The position numbers were made by a program, and so were the translations under genes. From Nostocales cyanobacterium LEGE 11386 (GTDB lineage: Bacteria > Cyanobacteriota > Cyanobacteriia > Cyanobacteriales > Nostocaceae): a DNA stretch of 63,438 nt. The notes under the pieces were generated by a model. That model did no database searches. It saw only the letters and a list, made by a program, of their open reading frames with translations, and was not told where the DNA came from. Location: positions 1 through 63,438 of the forward strand of contig JADEXK010000035.1 in NCBI GenBank assembly GCA_015207155.1, read 5' to 3'. Each line of letters begins with the position of its first letter. Within the stretch, counting starts at the first letter, position 1. Below, piece by piece: positions 53,107-62,402 of the stretch.

Positions 53107-54486
53107 CTAATTACGAATTACTAAATCTTCTACTTCACTGGTTGCATTTGGTAATGCGGCTGTGAGAACTTCGCTACCTTTGTGTGTTACCAAAACATCA
53201 TCTTCTATGCGTATTCCCCGCACATCTGCAAATTGAGATAATCGCTGCCAATTCACTACATTTTCATATTTTGCCCGCATTTCTCTATTATGCAAAATGG
53301 CTGGTACTTGATAAAATCCCGGCTCAATTGTCACCAACATCCCTGGACGCAGGGGACGATTTAAACGCAGGTAGCCCAAGCCAAAGCGATCGCTCCTTTT
53401 TCTTCCCTCTTCATAGCCTGCTAAATCGCCTAAATCTTCCATATCATGCACATCTAAGCCGAGTAAATGACCAATACCGTGGGGAAAAAACAGGGCATAA
53501 GCATCCATTTCGACTAAATCTTGGGGATTTCCTTGTAAAATGCCTAAATCTACCAAACCTTCAGCGATGACGGTAGCAGCTAGTAAATGAATATCTTCAT
53601 ACTCTACATCAGGATATATTTTGGCAATGCACGCATCATGAGCCGCCAGTACCACATCATAAATATCTCTTTGGGTAGATGAAAACTTACCAGAAACTGG
53701 CCAAGTTCGAGTGACATCAGCGGCCCATCCCATCTCGGTTTCTGCACCTACATCAGCAAGTAGTAAGTCACCTGGTTGTAGAGGATGGTGATATTGCTCG
53801 TTGTGTAATACTTCACCGTGAACTGTGACAATACTGTTGTAGGAAGTAGTCATGTTGTGAGATATGATTACCCCTTCCATAGCCGCTCGGACTTCTGCTT
53901 CTAGCTTCGCCTTTGATGTGGCTGCCATACCAGCTTTGTGTGCTGCAACAGTCACAGCAGCAGCTTTGCGTAATTCAGTTAATGCGCTTTCATCATGGGT
54001 GAGGCGGAGGGAGATGATGGCTTTGGCTAACTCTAAGTCAATTTCTTGGGGGGGTTGTTGTGGTAATACCCATCTATTTAATAGTTGCGATTGCTGTGTC
54101 CAAGTGGCAGCATCTTGAACGGGAATCGTGGCTGCACCTTCTAGCCGAGATTCTAATTCTGCCATTGGTTTAGCACTGTCTGCGCCTATTTTATCAGCTA
54201 TTTCGTTACAGGTGGGCATTTCTCCGTGCCACAGGGCGCTACTGGGATGAGGATCGTCTATGAATAGTTCTAGTTTGCCTGCTTCTAGGCGAATTGCGGC
54301 GTTAGGTAATGGTAGTCCGGCAAAGTAGAGGAAGTGACTGCTGGCGCGAAAGGGAAAATGATTGGCGAGGAAATTGCGTGGATTTATGCTGCCTGACCAG
54401 AGAATTGCGGGAAAATTAATTAGGTTAGCTAGTTTTTGACGTCGATGGCGTAGGGTATCGACGAGGGAGTTGGAGGTTTTTTGCAT
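53107..54486 (-). CDS. pepP: Xaa-Pro aminopeptidase (aminopeptidase P)
   Basis: This is a 459-residue M24 metallopeptidase that removes an N-terminal residue before proline. The N-terminal creatinase-like domain is at about 1-180. The catalytic pita-bread domain has the Mn ligands Asp in LLADVGAE, Asp in WAADVTRTWP, His in FFPHGIGHLLGLDVHD, Glu in VTIEPGFYQ and Glu in GIRIEDDVLVT. It is full length compared with E. coli PepP (about 440). Start is ATG 54486. Confidence 0.95.
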   Translation of the reverse strand: MQKTSNSLVDTLRHRRQKLANLINFPAILWSGSINPRNFLANHFPFRASSHFLYFAGLPLPNAAIRLEAGKLELFIDDPHPSSALWHGEMPTCNEIADKIGADSAKPMAELESRLEGAATIPVQDAATWTQQSQLLNRWVLPQQPPQEIDLELAKAIISLRLTHDESALTELRKAAAVTVAAHKAGMAATSKAKLEAEVRAAMEGVIISHNMTTSYNSIVTVHGEVLHNEQYHHPLQPGDLLLADVGAETEMGWAADVTRTWPVSGKFSSTQRDIYDVVLAAHDACIAKIYPDVEYEDIHLLAATVIAEGLVDLGILQGNPQDLVEMDAYALFFPHGIGHLLGLDVHDMEDLGDLAGYEEGRKRSDRFGLGYLRLNRPLRPGMLVTIEPGFYQVPAILHNREMRAKYENVVNWQRLSQFADVRGIRIEDDVLVTHKGSEVLTAALPNATSEVEDLVIRN

Positions 54487-54652
54487 AACATAAATGGTGT
54501 AAATATTCTGAACTTACTTCCAGGCTTCATGACTACCTCAAACTTATCTCAACCTTATGAGATAAGTTTTTAAAGCGCTTGGACTTAATGAGCCGCATTC
54601 AATACTGCGATGCGATCGCCAGGGATAAAACTGTCCTGTACAGCGCTAATTC

Positions 54653-55060
54653 TCATGGCAACCACAATTCTAGACTCTTGAACCAACTCAAATCCCTGTA
54701 ATCCAATGTCCAAATAGTAGCGTCATAAAGCTGAGCCACCGCTACGACAGAGGCATCCTCTAAACTTCCTTGCCAGTCTGGTATCTGATGAACCATGCTG
54801 TAAATATCCTGAAACATTTCCATGCTCAGTGGTACGGTTACTGTGCTCTCGCTAATGACAGCTAATGCAGTCATTGCAGCTCGGCTCGATTGTTCTCGCA
54901 GCACAAACTTGTAAACTTCAAACAACACTGGTAGAGGAGTAAGAACTTCACCAAACAACGCTGGTAACTGACTAAAACCTGCTTTGCATTCCTGATGGTA
55001 GTCATCTTGGACAGAAACCAGGGCAATCAAGGGGCCTGCATCCAAAACAAGACGCTTCAT
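54653..55060 (-). CDS. PIN-domain toxin (VapC-like)
   Basis: This 135-residue predicted ribonuclease has the PIN start MKRLVLDAGPLIALVS with first acidic residue Asp7, a middle Glu (VLFEVYKFVLRE), EDASVVAVAQLYDATIWTLDYRDLSWF with the later Asp residues. Its ATG overlaps the upstream gene's stop by four bases (ATGA), the common arrangement of toxin-antitoxin pairs. The target RNA is unknown. Confidence 0.85.
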   Translation of the reverse strand: MKRLVLDAGPLIALVSVQDDYHQECKAGFSQLPALFGEVLTPLPVLFEVYKFVLREQSSRAAMTALAVISESTVTVPLSMEMFQDIYSMVHQIPDWQGSLEDASVVAVAQLYDATIWTLDYRDLSWFKSLELWLP

Positions 55061-55272
55061 CCTTGTATCAAATAATTCTCATTAACTGATGCATCCGTAG
55101 GAGCATTTTCTACGATTCCTGCTAGCGTTAGTAGCCTTGAACCATTTTTGGGACGTAACTTTTCTGCCAGTGCTGCCTGTACAACACTTGATGGATTTTG
55201 TTCTGGGTGGTCTTTTAAGTATTCGTTAAGTTGTGTCCACAACTCATCAGGAATATAAAGTGTTCGTTTCAT
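55057..55272 (-). CDS. Ribbon-helix-helix-type antitoxin
   Basis: This is a 71-residue protein with N-terminal KRTLYIPDELWTQLNEYLKDHPEQNPSSVVQAALAEKL, a strand followed by two helices as in CopG/ribbon-helix-helix DNA-binding antitoxins. The C-terminal 30 residues would wrap the PIN toxin. It precedes the PIN gene with a 4-bp overlap. In this type of pair the antitoxin usually represses its own promoter. Confidence 0.83.
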   Translation of the reverse strand: MKRTLYIPDELWTQLNEYLKDHPEQNPSSVVQAALAEKLRPKNGSRLLTLAGIVENAPTDASVNENYLIQG

Positions 55273-55460
55273 CTTGTTAGCCTCTGCAAGTACAACCTTA
55301 GTTGTACCTCCATTTTACTTGCTGGAGCGCGAACGCTAATCGTAGCGGAATTTATCGGGCTATATTTCTATGGGAAAATACCCAAAAAAGTTGCTTTACT
55401 GTTTTAGTCACGGCTACTGAATTGAACCACAAAAAACTATAGGCAAGAAGTGAGAATTAG

Positions 55461-56258
55461 ATGGGACAGGTTATTACTCAAGTTGATGCTTTTACTGATA
55501 AAGCTTTTGCGGGGAATCCGGCGGCTGTTTGTGTTTTGTCTGAGTCTCAAGATGATGGCTGGATGCAGAATGTGGCGCAGGAGATGAATTTATCTGAGAC
55601 GGCTTTTCTGGTGAGGCAGGATGATGGTTTTAGTTTGCGCTGGTTTACACCCACTGTGGAAGTACCACTTTGTGGTCACGCAACTTTGGCTAGTGCTCAT
55701 GTACTTTGGTCTGAGGGGCATTTGTTACCTGATGCAGTTGCCCGGTTTTATACCAAAAGCGGTGTTTTGATGGCCAAGCGGTTGGGTGAGTGGATTGAGT
55801 TAGATTTTCCTGTGAATCACTCACAAGCAACAGTCGCCCCTCCAGAACTAAGTGAGGCTTTGGGTGTACCTTGTAAATCTGTTTTACAGAATTCTTTGGG
55901 GTATTTAGTAGAAGTAGAGTCTGAAGATTTGGTGCGGCAAATGCAGCCCAATTTTCAGCAACTAAAAACTTTGCCTATGGCTGATGTGATTGTTACTAGC
56001 CTGACTCATCCTGATTCAAAATATGATTTTGTTTCTCGCTTCTTTGCACCGGGATTAGGCATTGATGAAGATCCGGTGACTGGGGCGGCTCATTGTTGCC
56101 TAGCTGCCTTCTGGCGCGATCGCCTGGGTAAAGATGAGTTTTTAGCTTATCAAGCATCCCGTCGCGGTGGTGTAGTTAAGGTGCGGTATCCAGGAGGCGA
56201 TCGCGTGTTTCTCTCTGGACAAGCAGTAACTGTCATGCGAGGCGAATTGTTGACTTAA
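55461..56258 (+). CDS. PhzF family isomerase-like protein
   Basis: This 265-residue protein belongs to the PhzF/diaminopimelate-epimerase fold. It starts QVDAFTDKAFAGNPAAVCVLSE. The catalytic Glu is in MNLSETAFLVR near residue 46, followed by LRWFTPTVEVPLCGHATLASAHVL and GIDEDPVTGAAHCCLAAFW. Single genes of this type occur in many bacteria outside phenazine operons; there is no other phenazine gene here, so phenazine making is not implied. Its stop overlaps the stop of the DUF29 gene by four bases (convergent). Confidence 0.92.
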   Translation: MGQVITQVDAFTDKAFAGNPAAVCVLSESQDDGWMQNVAQEMNLSETAFLVRQDDGFSLRWFTPTVEVPLCGHATLASAHVLWSEGHLLPDAVARFYTKSGVLMAKRLGEWIELDFPVNHSQATVAPPELSEALGVPCKSVLQNSLGYLVEVESEDLVRQMQPNFQQLKTLPMADVIVTSLTHPDSKYDFVSRFFAPGLGIDEDPVTGAAHCCLAAFWRDRLGKDEFLAYQASRRGGVVKVRYPGGDRVFLSGQAVTVMRGELLT

Positions 56259-56713
56259 GCTGCATCCGGTAAAAACTCAGCATCCAGAATTTGGGCAATA
56301 CTGTAAGGACACTCCACGGGAAATTTATCCTGTGGTAGTTCGGTTTCATTCATAGCCGCCTTCAATCCGCGACGGTAGCACTCAGCTAAAACCTCTTCTG
56401 GATATGATTTGAGACTAGAACTATCTTGCAATAAATCTGCTATGCGGTTGCGTTGCTCATCAATGGTATTTCGCCAGAAGCCACTCCGTAAAATAGACTG
56501 ATATTGCCACTTGAGCAAATGCTGAATTAACACCTCCAAACGACTTTTCAACTCCCGTCGATCTGACCGCCCCAAGCTTTCAATCTCCTCAATCACAGCA
56601 TCCCAGTCTACTTGTGCAAATTTTCCAGCCCGAATGAGTTGCACAGTTTGTTCTGTCCATGCTACAAAGTCTGTTTCATACAACTGAGGTATAGTTTTTG
56701 AGATCGGAGTCAT
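56255..56713 (-). CDS. DUF29 domain protein
   Basis: This 152-residue protein belongs to the DUF29 family, numerous in cyanobacteria and of unknown function. LYETDFVAWTEQTVQLIRAGKFAQVDWDAVIEEIESLGRSDRRELKSRLEVLIQHLLKWQYQ is the family core, followed by WRNTIDEQRNRIADLL and a PEEVLAECYRRGLKAAMNETELP end. Helical and soluble. Start is ATG 56713. Confidence 0.92.
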   Translation of the reverse strand: MTPISKTIPQLYETDFVAWTEQTVQLIRAGKFAQVDWDAVIEEIESLGRSDRRELKSRLEVLIQHLLKWQYQSILRSGFWRNTIDEQRNRIADLLQDSSSLKSYPEEVLAECYRRGLKAAMNETELPQDKFPVECPYSIAQILDAEFLPDAA

Positions 56714-56819
56714 ATGCTCTGGTAATCCACGGTGGAAGAGCTAGATTTAGAATATTTTACTCTTATGTTAACTTCAGGTGGGATATATATTGCAATTTGT
56801 CTAACCTGAAATAGCTCAT

Positions 56820-57359
56820 ATGAAATTTTATGCGTCAGACAATCCTAATACCATTGAAATAGATGGAATTTGCTTTGAAACTTTGGTTGCTGAAGAAATA
56901 ATTTGTCTGCCCAAATATGGGGAACAAACGTCTGTTCAATTTGGTGTTCGCATTGTTAATAAATCATCAACTCCCTATCGCTTTGATTTGCCTTATTTCT
57001 TACCAGAAATATTAAATAATTACGGACAATTTATGCAAATTTATTTAAATAAAAATGCAACAAGGGAGGTAGAAGATTCAGATATCCCTTTAATCGTTCC
57101 TGGAGAAAGTTGGGAATTTTTAATAGATGCTCAATTTAGTTGGTACGGCGAAAATTGTCTACAGCTTTTAGGGAATGCAATTTATGGCGGTATTTGGATT
57201 TTCTGGTACATTCAGTCTGGCAAATATCAAGTTAGGTTCACCTATGAAAATCAATTATTTAAGAAAAAAATGATTGCCTTGAAAGAAGGAAGAATTGAAT
57301 TTGATGGATTTTGGACAGGGAAAGTTATAACACCTTTTAAAAGCTTGTATCTCAGCTAA
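56820..57359 (+). CDS. Hypothetical protein
   Basis: A 179-residue protein that I do not recognise. No signal peptide or membrane segment. The sequence alternates hydrophobic and polar residues (TSVQFGVRIVNKSSTPYRFDLPYFLPEI, LIVPGESWEFLIDAQFSW, YIQSGKYQVRFTYENQ) and looks like an all-beta, immunoglobulin-like fold as in intracellular proteinase inhibitor-type domains, but that is only an impression. It is followed 44 bp later by a DUF4332 gene on the same strand. Start is ATG 56820. Confidence 0.7.
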   Translation: MKFYASDNPNTIEIDGICFETLVAEEIICLPKYGEQTSVQFGVRIVNKSSTPYRFDLPYFLPEILNNYGQFMQIYLNKNATREVEDSDIPLIVPGESWEFLIDAQFSWYGENCLQLLGNAIYGGIWIFWYIQSGKYQVRFTYENQLFKKKMIALKEGRIEFDGFWTGKVITPFKSLYLS

Positions 57360-57403
57360 AGCTTCAATATATATTGAAATAGGTTTATCTTTTGGTTACA
57401 CAA

Positions 57404-57853
57404 ATGCCTGCTCAACAAAAAAACAACCGAAGTCCTCTCACATCTTGTGACTGGCCAATTGAGGAACTACCGGGATTAAGTCAGGAAGAAAAATCCCGAT
57501 TCCAAAATTGTGGAATTAAAACCACAAAAGAACTCATCAAACAAGGAAAAACTGCTGAAACTAGGGTGAACTTAGCCAATAAATTGCAAGTAAATCTTCA
57601 GTATGTAAATAAATGGATTGCCCTAGCCGATTTGGCCCGGATTCCTAGTGTGGGAATGCAATATTGCGGTCTATTACTTCATGCAGGTATTGGTTCTGTA
57701 GCACAATTATCTCAAACTCCCACCCACAGATTGCATCAACAAATTATGCGCTTGCAAGTAGCAACAATGCAACGCCGAGATTTGTGTCCCGCCATTGAGT
57801 TAGTGCAGCAATGGAGTCAGCAAGCAAAAGGAGTGCTGAGTGCTGAGTGCTGA
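57404..57853 (+). CDS. DUF4332 domain protein ending in a repeat
   Basis: A 149-residue protein from ATG 57404 (a TTG at 57392 would add four residues). WPIEELPGLSQEEKSRFQNCGIKTTKELIKQG and ADLARIPSVGMQYCGLLLHAGIGSVAQLSQ are two helix-hairpin-helix-like units as in DUF4332 proteins, suggesting nucleic-acid binding; function unknown. The last codons (about GVLSAEC and stop) lie inside the TGAGTGC heptamer repeat at 57831-57908, so the natural C-terminus has probably been replaced. Confidence 0.83.
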   Translation: MPAQQKNNRSPLTSCDWPIEELPGLSQEEKSRFQNCGIKTTKELIKQGKTAETRVNLANKLQVNLQYVNKWIALADLARIPSVGMQYCGLLLHAGIGSVAQLSQTPTHRLHQQIMRLQVATMQRRDLCPAIELVQQWSQQAKGVLSAEC

Positions 57854-57908
57854 GTGCTGAGTGCTGTTAGCGGAAGCGGGGCGTTTAGCCCGTGCTGAGT
57901 GCTGAGTG
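57831..57908. repeat. Heptamer/palindrome repeat shared with lysC
   Basis: Five or more TGAGTGC units, then a GC-rich core and two further units. Positions 57869-57908 are identical over 40 bases to 568-607 within lysC. The DUF4332 stop codon at 57851-57853 is made by the repeat. A short third array of two units is at 62466-62483. Confidence 0.88.
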
Positions 57909-57991
57909 AGAAACCATAGCATTTATTACATAGTTTAGGAAATAAACTAATCATCAAACCCAGACACCAAGAGATTTTCAACTCTATCCCC

Positions 57992-58606
57992 TTATTCTTT
58001 AGCTAGAACACCATTGAGGAAGATATCAGCGAGTCCTTCAGCCATCTGCTGCATTTCTTGGGGGGAAGCGTTGGGTTCCATCAGGGTGTTGTCAGAAAAA
58101 CCAGCGATCGCAAACATTCCTAAGAAAACTTTGGCAACTAGTTTGGCATCAGTTTGACGATAAATACCTTTATCCATCGCTGTTTGAAAGAAAGCTTCGG
58201 CCACATCCGTCATTTTGTTAATCACTTCGATTTGAATGCGATCGCGCAAGTCTGGATGAAACTGCACTTCCATGAAACAAACGCGCATCAAATCGACATT
58301 TTTGTGTAAATTCCACATTCGACGGCGCATCACCTGGGCAACAGCCTTATAACTGCCCATTTCGCTCAATTCTGTGAGCAAATCTGTTAAAATATCCACC
58401 CAGCCACTAGTAGCTACCTCAACTAAAATTGACTTTTTATTGGGAAAATGGCGAAACAGGGTGCCCTCAGCAACTCCTGCTGCTTGGGCTAAGTCGCGGG
58501 TGGTAGTGCCATCAAATCCCTTAGAGGCAAACAAACGCTGTGCCGCCTGTAAAATGCGGGTGCGTGTTTGTGCTTCTGAGGGTGGGGGAGAATTAAAAAC
58601 TCGCAT
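57992..58606 (-). CDS. TetR/AcrR family transcription regulator
   Basis: A 204-residue regulator. The N-terminal helix-turn-helix is RILQAAQRLFASKGFDGTTTRDLAQAAGVAEGTLFRHFPNKKSILVEVA (about 17-66). The C-terminal ligand domain is helical with MRRRMWNLHKNVDLMRVCFMEVQFHPDL near residue 95. It is divergent from the M16 peptidase genes 350 bp away, which could be its targets, though this is only positional. Start is ATG 58606. Confidence 0.92.
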   Translation of the reverse strand: MRVFNSPPPSEAQTRTRILQAAQRLFASKGFDGTTTRDLAQAAGVAEGTLFRHFPNKKSILVEVATSGWVDILTDLLTELSEMGSYKAVAQVMRRRMWNLHKNVDLMRVCFMEVQFHPDLRDRIQIEVINKMTDVAEAFFQTAMDKGIYRQTDAKLVAKVFLGMFAIAGFSDNTLMEPNASPQEMQQMAEGLADIFLNGVLAKE

Positions 58607-58964
58607 AAAAATTATTGTGTGATCTTCGGAACACGACTTGTAGCATTATTGTCTAACGTCAGGTACAAAAAGCACAGAAAGCTTAATACAAGATTAACGC
58701 CCTGTTTGGTAGGTAGCATGTTTCTCAGGTAGTGGAACTTTAGTTTAATTGTCGCTTATGAATCAGCCCACCCGTTCAATTTTGGATTTTGCGAAAAGTT
58801 TTGTGAAGGAGCCAGCGCTACAAAGAGAAGTCGTGAAGAGGTTTTCCCTCCGAGCGAACTTTTCTGAGGGTTTCCCAACCCAGGCGACTGGCTTTGGTTT
58901 TCCTTGGCAGCAAACTTTTCTAGGCGGATTTCGGATTTGGGATTGCGCCAATCAAGTATCCGTT

Positions 58965-60548
58965 ATGTTGCGTCGGCTATTACCAATGTTGATGGCAACA
59001 ATAATTTTATGGTGGGGATTAACGCCAGAAGTGGCTCTAGCTCAAACTCAAACTGCACCTCCTCCCCAAAGAATCCTGCGACCTGGCAAAATTCCCACCC
59101 CACCCGAGCAAAGTTCGATTCAACCTTATTTAGATCGGGTGATTGAGCAGTTGACGGAGTTTCGCCTTGATAATGGGATGAAGTTCATTGTCTTGGAACG
59201 ACATCAAGCGCCTGTAGTTTCTTTTGTTACTTATGCCGATGTTGGTGGTGTGGATGAGCCAGATGGAAAAACTGGCGTAGCACACTTTCTAGAACATTTG
59301 GCGTTTAAAGGGACAACGCGTATTGGTACAACGGACTACAAAGCTGAAAAATCCTTACTAGACCGCTTAGAACAGTTGGATGCCCAAATTAGAACAGCGA
59401 AAGCCAATAACAAACAAGATGATGTGGCTCAGTTACAAACTGAGTTTAAACAAGTAGAAGCACAAGCAGACAAGCTAGTTAAACAAAACGAACTGGGGCA
59501 AATTGTTAAACAAGCGGGAGGTGTGGGTTTAAATGCTACCACTTCGGCGGAAGCTACCCGTTACTTTTACAGCTTTCCTGCTAATAAGCTAAAACTATGG
59601 ATGTCCCTGGAATCAGAGCGATTTCTTGACCCTGTAATTCGTCGCGAGTTTTATAAAGAAAAAGATGTAATTTTAGAAGAGCGACGGATGCGGGTGGATA
59701 ATTCGCCCATCGGCATGATGGTAGAGAAATTTATCGATACAGCTTTCAAAGTCCATCCCTACAGGCGACCAGTGATTGGTTATGACGAAGATATCCGCAA
59801 TTTGACACCGGAAGATGTGCAGCAGTTTTTTGACACTCACTATCCACCTAGTAATTTAACGATCGCAGTTGTCGGAGATGTTGATCCGGCTGAGGTGAAA
59901 AGACTGGCACAAATTTATTTTGGCCGCTATCAAGCCAAACCCAAAGCACAAGCAAATATTCCAGCTGAACCACCACAAACACAAACACGGGAATTTACTT
60001 TAGAACTGCCTTCTCAACCTTGGTATTTAGAAGGCTATCACCGCCCAGCAGTTACCCATGCTGATAATGCCGTATATGAAATCATTGGTAGTTTATTGAG
60101 TAACGGGCGCACGTCGCGATTGTATAAATCTTTGGTAGAACAGCAGCGCTTGGCATTAAATGCCCAAGGTTTTGGTGGTTTTCCTGGGGATAAATATCCA
60201 AATCTCATGTTATTCTATGCTCTCACTGCTCCCGGTCACACGGTTGATGAGGTGGCAATAGCTTTGCGTCAAGAAATCGACAAATTGAAAACCGAACCTG
60301 TAACGGCGGCTGAGTTACAACGAGTGAAAACTCAAGCACGGGCGAGTTTGTTACGTAGTCTCAATTCCAACATGGGTATGGCACAGCAGTTATTGGAATA
60401 TGAGGTGAAAACTGGCTCTTGGCGAAATTTGTTTAAGCAGTTAGATGAAATTGCGGCGGTAACAACTGCCGATATTCAGCGTGTGGCCAAAGCGTCGTTT
60501 ACGCCAGAGAATCGCACCATTGGCAAGCTGTTGTCGAAACAGGGGTAA
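58965..60548 (+). CDS. Zinc peptidase of the M16 family, active type
   Basis: This is a 527-residue pitrilysin-like exported peptidase. From ATG 58965, MLRRLLPMLMATIILWWGLTPEVALAQ is a good Sec signal peptide. The zinc site is the inverted HxxEH, VAHFLEHLAFKGT (His107, Glu110, His111). The later Glu ligand is likely in the NATTSAEATRYFYSF to SLESERFLDP region, and RRVNNSPIGMM-like and GSLLSNGRTSRLYKSLVE stretches fit M16. The frame is open back to 58749, but that part resembles interspersed repeat DNA, so I exclude it. The next gene is its inactive-type partner. Confidence 0.9.
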   Translation: MLRRLLPMLMATIILWWGLTPEVALAQTQTAPPPQRILRPGKIPTPPEQSSIQPYLDRVIEQLTEFRLDNGMKFIVLERHQAPVVSFVTYADVGGVDEPDGKTGVAHFLEHLAFKGTTRIGTTDYKAEKSLLDRLEQLDAQIRTAKANNKQDDVAQLQTEFKQVEAQADKLVKQNELGQIVKQAGGVGLNATTSAEATRYFYSFPANKLKLWMSLESERFLDPVIRREFYKEKDVILEERRMRVDNSPIGMMVEKFIDTAFKVHPYRRPVIGYDEDIRNLTPEDVQQFFDTHYPPSNLTIAVVGDVDPAEVKRLAQIYFGRYQAKPKAQANIPAEPPQTQTREFTLELPSQPWYLEGYHRPAVTHADNAVYEIIGSLLSNGRTSRLYKSLVEQQRLALNAQGFGGFPGDKYPNLMLFYALTAPGHTVDEVAIALRQEIDKLKTEPVTAAELQRVKTQARASLLRSLNSNMGMAQQLLEYEVKTGSWRNLFKQLDEIAAVTTADIQRVAKASFTPENRTIGKLLSKQG

Positions 60549-60585
60549 GGAAAAATGAACCGCAAAGCAGGCAAAGGAAGAGAGT

Positions 60586-62124
60586 ATGCAGAGATACAAG
60601 CTCAAGGGTAAGAGGCAGATGGCATTGAAAATTCCCAGTTTTAAATTGAAACTTCACAAGAGCAAACGGCTTTTTTATGCTGTGATGCTGTCTGTTGCTT
60701 GTTTACTTTTAACTTTTAACTTTTCTTTGGCGGCGACGGCGGCAGCCAAGCATTACACTGAGTTAGAGTTGCCACCACTACCTGAGATTAAGATACCCAA
60801 GAATGAACGTTTTGTGCTGCAAAACGGCTTGGTTGTGTATTTGATGGAAGACCACGATCTGCCATTGGTAAATGGTACGGTGTTGGTGCGGACAGGAAGT
60901 CGCTGGGAACCTGGTGATAAAGTTGGCTTGGCTGGTTTGACAGGTGAGGTGATGCGGACTGGAGGAACTAAGAAGCATTCCCCTGATCAACTCAATGAGA
61001 TGTTAGAACAAAGAGCTGCTGCCGTAGAAACTAGTATCAGCGAAGCTACAGGTAATGCGAGCTTTCAGTCACTGAGTGAAGATTTAGAAACAGTATTTGG
61101 ACTGTTTGCTGAAGTACTGAGAGAGCCAGTATTTGCTCAATCAAAGCTAGATTTAGCCAAAACACAAGCTAGGGGTAGTATTGCCCGACGCAATGACGAT
61201 CCAGAGAGTATTGCTAGTCGGGAATTTCAGAAATTAATCTATGGCAAAGATAGCCCTTACGCTCGCACAATAGAGTATGGCACGGTGGATAATATTTCCC
61301 GTGAGGATTTGTTGCAGTTCTACCAGCAATATTTTCACCCCAATAATATGATTTTGGGAATTGTGGGAGATTTTGAACCGCAGAAAATGCGATCGCTTAT
61401 TCAAGCTAAGTTTGGGGATTGGCGGCGCAATCCCCAAATCACTAAACCTGATTTATCAGAGGTGACACCAGCTCATACTGGTGGTGTCTTTTTTGTGAAT
61501 CAGCCACAACTAACTCAGAGTAGCGTTCTGATTGGGCATTTAGGCGGTAAGTTCAACAATCCAGATTATGCAGCCCTGGACGTAATGAATGGGGTCTTAA
61601 ATGGATTTGGTGGCAGATTGTTAAATGAGGTGCGATCGCGCCAAGGTTTAGCTTACTCTGTTTATGGTTACTGGAGTCCCCGTTTTGATTATCCGGGGAT
61701 GTTCATTGCTGGTGGACAAACGCGATCGGATGCTACTGTGCAGTTTGTCAAAGCTTTACAGGCTGAAATCAAACGCATCCAAGCGCAACCTGTAACCGCC
61801 AACGAACTGGCTTTTGCTAAAGAATCTACCCTCAACTCTTTTGTATTCAACTTTCAAGACCCCAGCCAAACCTTATCACGGCTCATGCGATATGAATATT
61901 ACGGCTATCCGGCTGATTTTCTCTTCCGCTATCAAAAAGCCGTAGCCACTACAACAGAAGCCGATGTGCAACGGGTCGCGAGAGAATATCTCAAGCCAGA
62001 AAATATGGTGACTTTAGTCGTAGGAAATCAAACTACTATCAAACCGCCGTTGACGCAGCTGGCTGCACAGGTAACGCCAATAGATGTAACAATTCCTGAT
62101 TCTCAATCACAGGCGAAGAGTTAA
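60586..62124 (+). CDS. M16 family protein lacking the zinc motif
   Basis: A 512-residue partner of the preceding peptidase. The N-terminus has a basic stretch, then FYAVMLSVACLLLTFNFSLAATAAA, a signal peptide. In the place of HxxEH it reads LAGLTGEVMRTGGT, so zinc ligands are missing. The C-terminal part keeps the substrate-chamber motif GGRLLNEVRSRQGLAYSVYGY. Active plus inactive M16 pairs, as in mitochondrial processing peptidase, are usual, so a heterodimer is likely. ATG 60586 has AAAGGA about seven bases upstream; ATG 60619 is an alternative. The gap to the first gene is 37 bp. Confidence 0.9.
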   Translation: MQRYKLKGKRQMALKIPSFKLKLHKSKRLFYAVMLSVACLLLTFNFSLAATAAAKHYTELELPPLPEIKIPKNERFVLQNGLVVYLMEDHDLPLVNGTVLVRTGSRWEPGDKVGLAGLTGEVMRTGGTKKHSPDQLNEMLEQRAAAVETSISEATGNASFQSLSEDLETVFGLFAEVLREPVFAQSKLDLAKTQARGSIARRNDDPESIASREFQKLIYGKDSPYARTIEYGTVDNISREDLLQFYQQYFHPNNMILGIVGDFEPQKMRSLIQAKFGDWRRNPQITKPDLSEVTPAHTGGVFFVNQPQLTQSSVLIGHLGGKFNNPDYAALDVMNGVLNGFGGRLLNEVRSRQGLAYSVYGYWSPRFDYPGMFIAGGQTRSDATVQFVKALQAEIKRIQAQPVTANELAFAKESTLNSFVFNFQDPSQTLSRLMRYEYYGYPADFLFRYQKAVATTTEADVQRVAREYLKPENMVTLVVGNQTTIKPPLTQLAAQVTPIDVTIPDSQSQAKS

Positions 62125-62237
62125 ATGAACGTGAATTCGATGAACCTCACCCCAACCCCTCTCCGACACGGAGAGGGGCAAAAATCTCCCTGGTTGTGAA
62201 CTAAAAATCAAGGTTTCAAAGCCTCTCCCCTTGCAGG

Positions 62238-62402
62238 CTACCGTGTACACACAAGTATAAGCCGCAAGGGTTTCAACTCTTTTAGCCCCATAAATACCCT
62301 AATTTTGGGCAACTGGAAACTCCATTTATTCTGCTAATTTTGGCGCTAGGGCAACGAAACCAAGTTTCCGGTGGGATTTTAAGACTTGTGTGTACACCGT
62401 AG
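62238..62402. mobile_element. 165-bp miniature inverted-repeat element
   Basis: Ends CTACCGTGTACACACAAGT (62238-62256) and the inverse of CTACGGTGTACACACAAGT (to 62402) match at 18 of 19 bases. The 11-bp direct repeat CCCCTTGCAGG flanks it (62227-62237 and 62403-62413), a probable target duplication. It splits a CTCTCCCCTTGCAGGGGAGAG palindrome. There is no frame for a transposase. Confidence 0.85.

Noticed and set aside
55461..56258. Phenazine biosynthesis
   Set aside because: Only a PhzF-like gene is present; such singletons are widespread and no phz neighbours exist.
57831..57908. CRISPR-like array
   Set aside because: The units are contiguous heptamers without spacers; no cas genes are in the window.
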